Source of the DNA: Alphaproteobacteria bacterium
GTDB taxonomy: Bacteria; Pseudomonadota; Alphaproteobacteria; UBA828
Reading direction: 5' to 3'
Length of the DNA stretch: 10,256 nt
Assembly: GCA_022826345.1 (NCBI GenBank)
Contig: JAJDVB010000144.1
Location: forward strand, 1-10,256
Below the pieces are notes generated by a model, which saw nothing but the letters and a program-made list of their open reading frames with translations, was not told the origin of the DNA and made no database searches. Within the stretch, counting starts at the first letter, position 1, and the number at the start of each line of letters is the position of its first letter. The position numbers were made by a program, and so were the translations under genes. Below, in pieces: positions 7,214-10,256 of this stretch.

Positions 7214-8757
7214 AGCCACGGTCTACATTGACTTGGTATTGCGTTCGCAGGCAATGCGTGGCGCAGCGCTCCGGTTGGATAAGCGGCATCTCCCTGGATG
7301 ATCTGCCCCGGCGTGTCGGCGCTGGCCCTGGCGACGTGATCGAGGCCTGCGCGGTCGATGAGTTTCATCCGGTCGCCCTGGATCGGCTATCGCGCGCGCT
7401 CCGCCAGCGTGATCGCGGGCTCCTCGGCATGGAGATCAGCTATCTCGGGGAGAGCGTTCGTCTGGCGCCGACGCACATGCTCGCCGCCAACCTCCGCTTC
7501 GATCGGGCGCTGGATAGGTTTCTGGAACGGCGGGGCGCCACGGCCGACGAGTTTGCCGCCGATGGCGGCTTGCGCTCCTTTTCCGCCCGCCAGTTCCTGC
7601 TGCCGGGCGACAACGAGGGTGAGGCGGTCGAGCTCTATCGCGGTGGGACACTGATCGACCCGACGCCGTCGGCTGGCGAGGACCGGGCCGCCGATCTGGC
7701 CGACGGCATCGGCCAGTGGATGATCGGCAATCTCTCCGCCGAGGGCGCGTTGCCGTATAAGTACTGGCCGAGCCGGGGAGAGGACTCACCGGCCGACAAC
7801 GCCATTCGCCGCTTCTTGGCAACGCGCGCCCTTGCACAGCTGGGGGAGCTTCGCGGCAGCGCGGAATATCGCGACGCGGCCCGGCGCAACCTGCGTTACA
7901 ACCTGAACCACTATTTCCAGGACATTGGCGGCGGGCGCGGTGCCATCGTGGAGCGGACGGGGGCCAAGCTCGGCGCTGCCGCCCTCGCCGCTCTGGCCAT
8001 CCTGGAAAGTCCCGCGCGGCGGGAGTTCACGCCGGTCTTGACCAAGCTGGCAGCCGGCGTGGAGTCGCTGGCGGACGAGGAGCGTGGCTTTCGGACGTTC
8101 TTCTTCCCTCCGGAGCGCGATGGCGAGAATTGGAACTTCTATTCTGGCGAGGCGTTGCTGTTCTGGGCAGAAGCCCGGCGCCTGGGAGCGGAGTTCGCGC
8201 CGTCGCTGGACCGTTGCGCCGAAGCCTTCGCGCGCTGCCGTGCCCGGCACTACGAAAGCCGAAACCCAGCCTTCGTGCCCTGGCACACGCAAGCATGCGC
8301 GTCCCTGTTTGCCCAATCGAGGCGTCGCGCGTTCGCCGACTTCGCCTTGGAAATCAGCGACTGGCTGTTGCCCATGCAACAGTGGGATGGGTTGATGCCT
8401 GACTTGCGCGGCCGCTTCTACAACCCAAAACGGCCCGATTTCGGCCCTCCGCATGCGGCCTCCACGGGCGCCTATCTGGAGGGGCTCGCCGACGCGGTCG
8501 CCTTGGCCCGCGCAGTTGGAGACGGCTCTCGCGCTGCCGCCTACGACCAGGCCATCCAGCGTGGACTGCGCTCCTTGCGCCAACTGCAATTCTGCGATGA
8601 GCGGGACGCGTTCTACATCTCCAAGAAGAAGCGTGTCATGGGCGCGCTTCGCACCGAGGTCTACGACAACGCCGTGCGCGTCGATTCGGCTGCTCACGCG
8701 CTCATAGCGGCAATCAAGATTCTGAGGCCCCTGGAATTCGGCGCTGGAACCGCCTAG
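7204..8757 (+). CDS. Uncharacterised protein, probable alpha/alpha-barrel (six-hairpin glycosidase-like) fold
   Basis: I do not recognise a named family. Residues about 160-517 read as repeated helical hairpins with Gly/Ala-rich turns, for example DNAIRRFLATRAL (198-210), AKLGAAALAALAIL (254-267), FYSGEALLFWAEARR (312-326), PWHTQACASLFAQ (359-371) and ASTGAYLEGLADAVALA (419-435). This pattern recalls alpha/alpha toroids such as six-hairpin glycosidases, C5-epimerase C-terminal domains or lanthionine-cyclase-like proteins. Conserved-looking polar patches (YKYWPS 185-190, NFYSGEA 311-317, TEVYDNAVRVD 484-494) could line an active site. Residues 1-160 form a different, mixed domain. There is no signal peptide. 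The start is doubtful: the ATG lacks a good ribosome site and lies in a palindrome, and the first 20 codons have more A/T-ending codons than the rest; GTG at 7258 or 7336 are in-frame alternatives. It follows the dehydrogenase gene by 15 bases and converges on the hydroxylase gene. Confidence 0.6.
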   Translation: MADQPRSTLTWYCVRRQCVAQRSGWISGISLDDLPRRVGAGPGDVIEACAVDEFHPVALDRLSRALRQRDRGLLGMEISYLGESVRLAPTHMLAANLRFDRALDRFLERRGATADEFAADGGLRSFSARQFLLPGDNEGEAVELYRGGTLIDPTPSAGEDRAADLADGIGQWMIGNLSAEGALPYKYWPSRGEDSPADNAIRRFLATRALAQLGELRGSAEYRDAARRNLRYNLNHYFQDIGGGRGAIVERTGAKLGAAALAALAILESPARREFTPVLTKLAAGVESLADEERGFRTFFFPPERDGENWNFYSGEALLFWAEARRLGAEFAPSLDRCAEAFARCRARHYESRNPAFVPWHTQACASLFAQSRRRAFADFALEISDWLLPMQQWDGLMPDLRGRFYNPKRPDFGPPHAASTGAYLEGLADAVALARAVGDGSRAAAYDQAIQRGLRSLRQLQFCDERDAFYISKKKRVMGALRTEVYDNAVRVDSAAHALIAAIKILRPLEFGAGTA

Positions 8758-8774
8758 CCGGGATCGCCGAGACT

Positions 8775-8794
8775 GGCCGCCCTAACCGGTGGCC
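8775..8794. terminator. Short stem-loop between convergent genes
   Basis: GGCCGCC (8775-8781) pairs with GGTGGCC (8788-8794) across CTAACC, with one G-U wobble in the plus-strand RNA. It is 17 bases after the stop of the plus-strand gene and 18 bases before the stop of the hydroxylase gene. No T-run follows, so a terminator role is only suggested by position. Confidence 0.35.
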
Positions 8795-8812
8795 CTGGAA
8801 ACGCGTCTGGGC

Positions 8813-9427
8813 TCACGCAACCGCGCCGACCGCCTTCGCCGCGTCCTCCGTGTGGTCGAGTGGAAACGTGTAGTACCCGCGGCCGGGCGGCGGCAGCAGG
8901 TCGAAAATCAGATGAACCCGCGGTTCTGCCGAGGGATTTTCTGCCGAGTGTCTGACCTTGTTGTTGAACACCCAGAGCTCTCCCTCCCGCATCACGACCG
9001 TTTCTTCTTCTGCGGCGAGCGGGCTGCCCTCCGGGCTCTTCAGTACCAAATGCAGGCGGTCCCTGATCCGATAGTAGGCGCCGGTGTCGATATGGGGATA
9101 GACCCGGCTCCTGGGTAAGAGGGCAACCAGAGTCGCACGCCCAAGGTCTGCGCCCCACTCATCGGCGATGCTCTGGCAATACGCCAGGGCGCGGGGAAAC
9201 TTCGCCGCCGCCCGCATGCGCCTGCTCTCGTGGACATTGTTGGCATTCTTCGCGCCGGGCGGCAGCGGCTTTTTGGGCGCACGCAAGAATATGTTCCGGG
9301 TGTTGCGCTGGCAGCGAACCCTGCGCTGACGGCTGGTGTCGGCGAACCACATTTCCGGTTCCGCATCCAGTTCCGCGAGCAATAACCTGGTGTCGACGCC
9401 CTCGGCAATTCTGGTGAAGTGCTGCAT
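8813..9427 (-). CDS. Aspartyl/asparaginyl beta-hydroxylase-family Fe(II)/2-oxoglutarate dioxygenase
   Basis: This 204-residue cytoplasmic protein is a compact double-stranded beta-helix oxygenase of the aspartyl/asparaginyl beta-hydroxylase family. Enzymes of this family use O2 and 2-oxoglutarate to hydroxylate the beta-carbon of Asp or Asn. Iron ligands are visible as His112-x-Asp114 in VYPHIDTGAYYR and His160 in NNKVRHSAEN; Arg170 in EPRVHLIFDL is the 2-oxoglutarate anchor, ten residues after the distal His just as in human AspH. Human AspH lacks the Asp ligand, whereas this protein keeps the full HxD...H triad. There is no TPR or membrane segment, so it is only the catalytic domain. Its ATG lies 5 bases after the TAG of the upstream Asp-Gly-repeat gene, with AGAGG overlapping that stop, suggesting one mRNA and coupled translation. 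A natural substrate is not known; the neighbouring Asp-rich protein is a candidate. Confidence 0.88.
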   Translation of the reverse strand: MQHFTRIAEGVDTRLLLAELDAEPEMWFADTSRQRRVRCQRNTRNIFLRAPKKPLPPGAKNANNVHESRRMRAAAKFPRALAYCQSIADEWGADLGRATLVALLPRSRVYPHIDTGAYYRIRDRLHLVLKSPEGSPLAAEEETVVMREGELWVFNNKVRHSAENPSAEPRVHLIFDLLPPPGRGYYTFPLDHTEDAAKAVGAVA

Positions 9428-9432
9428 GGCCT

Positions 9433-10256
9433 CTACTGCTTCGGCTCCGGCTGGCGCAGCGTTCCAAAGATGCCCCGGAGGCGGTCACGCTCGAAGGTGC
9501 CGGCAGCGCCCTGATGGCTGTCCCCGTAAAACGCGCCGTTCAGCGTATCAAGACCGTCCCTGTGCTGGAACGTTCCATCCACGATGCTCAGGTCCTGCCA
9601 GGACATGTCACCATGGCCTTCGGTAAAGTTCGTGAAGTCCACATCGAGCGTCACCGCGCCGAAATCGACCTCGATTTGCGCGTCGCCGGCGACTGGCGTG
9701 CCGAGGGTGTCCGGATGCGTGTCAAACGCGCGCACGCCCCCGGACCAGACGGCGGAGCCGCTTGCAGGATTGTTGCCCGAAGGCGTGCCTTCCATGTGTA
9801 GTGTGTAAGTCGTGCCGCTTTCTACGCTGCCGCGAATGAACGCCTTGAACAGCGTCTCGTCGCCCTGCGTTGCCCAGTAGCCCCAATCGTCGAATGAGTA
9901 TTCCGTGCGCGTTCCCGAGAACGTGCCCGGGTAGCGGCCCCCCGAATTGGTGATCTGGTAGCTCGTGGTTCCTTCGTTGCCGACACTCCCGATCGTACTC
10001 GGTGACGGCGCAGCCGGTTCGATTGCAATGCTGAGCGCACCGACGGAACGCGTGAGCGCGTTCGAGTTCGGATCGTCGTCGTCATCATCGTCTCCGTCTC
10101 CGTCGCCATCCCCATCGCCGTCACCATCTCCGTCGCCGTCTCCATCTCCGTCGCCGTCCCCGTCGCCGTCCCCGTCTCCGTCTCCATCTCCGTCGCCATC
10201 CCCGTCGCCGTCACCATCTCCATCGCCGTCGCCGTCCCCGTCGCCGTCTCCATCGC
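9433..10256 (-). CDS. Surface protein with (Asp-Gly)n tract and TbpB-like beta-barrel domain, N-terminus beyond the window
   Basis: The minus-strand frame is open from the right edge to a TAG at 9433-9435; 273 residues are visible and no start lies in the tract. In protein order there are 27 perfect Asp-Gly pairs (10254-10093), seven Asp (10092-10072), a linker beginning PNSNALTRSVG, then about 200 residues rich in Gly, Thr, Ser and aromatic residues with alternating beta-strand character. The ending, LNGAFYGDSHQGAAGTFE followed by GIFGTLRQ, matches the last strands of the eight-stranded barrel of transferrin-binding-protein-B-like surface lipoproteins (GxFYG...AGxFxG...GxFGxxR). Such proteins are anchored at the cell surface or secreted; a signal or lipobox would be in the missing N-terminus. 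The ATG at 9793-9795 is internal, since barrel sequence continues upstream. The Asp-Gly tract satisfies DxDxDG calcium-loop spacing at every register. The gene lies directly upstream of the hydroxylase gene. Confidence 0.75.
   Translation of the reverse strand, partial: DGDGDGDGDGDGDGDGDGDGDGDGDGDGDGDGDGDGDGDGDGDGDGDGDGDGDGDDDDDDDPNSNALTRSVGALSIAIEPAAPSPSTIGSVGNEGTTSYQITNSGGRYPGTFSGTRTEYSFDDWGYWATQGDETLFKAFIRGSVESGTTYTLHMEGTPSGNNPASGSAVWSGGVRAFDTHPDTLGTPVAGDAQIEVDFGAVTLDVDFTNFTEGHGDMSWQDLSIVDGTFQHRDGLDTLNGAFYGDSHQGAAGTFERDRLRGIFGTLRQPEPKQ
10072..10254 (-). repeat. Coding hexanucleotide tandem repeat specifying (Asp-Gly)27 followed by Asp7
   Basis: From 10093 to 10254 every six bases encode Asp-Gly without exception, on the minus strand as GAY-GGN. 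Gly codons vary (GGA 10, GGC 10, GGG 5, GGT 2) and Asp codons are GAC 18 and GAT 9, so the DNA is degenerate while the peptide is invariant. Bases 10093-10140 and 10183-10230 match at 45 of 48 positions, and the three differences are all Asp third-position C/T changes, which shows a larger repeat with a 90-base period. Seven Asp codons (10072-10092) close the tract. The repeat runs off the right edge of the window. Confidence 0.9.

Noticed and set aside
9433..9795. A separate small gene starting at the ATG at 9793-9795
   Set aside because: The same frame stays open to the window edge with continuous beta-barrel-like sequence, and no ribosome site precedes that ATG.
9822..10253. Minus-strand ORF of 143 codons rich in Met, Glu, Thr and Ala
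   Set aside because: It is the shifted frame of the Asp-Gly hexamer repeat. A hexamer repeat without stops keeps other frames open; only the Asp-Gly frame continues without a stop into the barrel domain.
10093..10254. Possible CRISPR-like array because of regular repeats
   Set aside because: The period is six bases with no spacers, and the pattern encodes a continuous peptide in frame with the downstream domain.

Overview
This window comes from a high-GC bacterial chromosome. Codon third positions are strongly G/C, genes are dense, and Shine-Dalgarno sites are GGAGG-like with several GTG or uncertain starts. The glutamate-dehydrogenase-like gene, the class II aldolase fragment and the TbpB-like surface domain resemble alphaproteobacterial proteins. 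I infer an alphaproteobacterium but cannot name a genus. No RNA gene, insertion sequence or CRISPR array was seen, and no gene-free stretch exceeds 300 bases.

Left part (1-7188) is mostly recognisable metabolism. A 5'-truncated class II aldolase/adducin gene (+) converges on an amidase-signature hydrolase (-), with a hairpin-rich gap between them. The amidase diverges from a pyroglutamyl peptidase I gene (+). That gene converges on a three-gene minus-strand group transcribed in the order BASS-family transporter, glutathione S-transferase, SDR oxidoreductase. The BASS gene diverges from a Glu/Leu/Phe/Val dehydrogenase gene (+). Amide hydrolysis, pyroglutamate removal, organic-anion transport and amino-acid deamination suggest scavenging of small nitrogen and carbon compounds, but nothing ties these genes into one pathway.

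Right part (7189-10256) looks more accessory. After a palindrome at the dehydrogenase stop comes a 517-codon ORF (+). It is probably an alpha/alpha-barrel protein of unknown function, and its true start is doubtful. It converges on a tight minus-strand pair: a gene that enters from the right edge, and 5 bases after its stop an aspartyl/asparaginyl beta-hydroxylase-like oxygenase with an intact Fe(II)/2-oxoglutarate site. The upstream protein has a perfect (Asp-Gly)27 tract, then seven Asp, then a TbpB-like beta-barrel ending.

The most interesting point is this pairing of an Asp-rich, probably surface-exposed, metal-binding protein with a putative peptidyl-Asp hydroxylase. The enzyme might modify the Asp residues of its neighbour. 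That is a hypothesis from gene order and family knowledge, not something the sequence proves.
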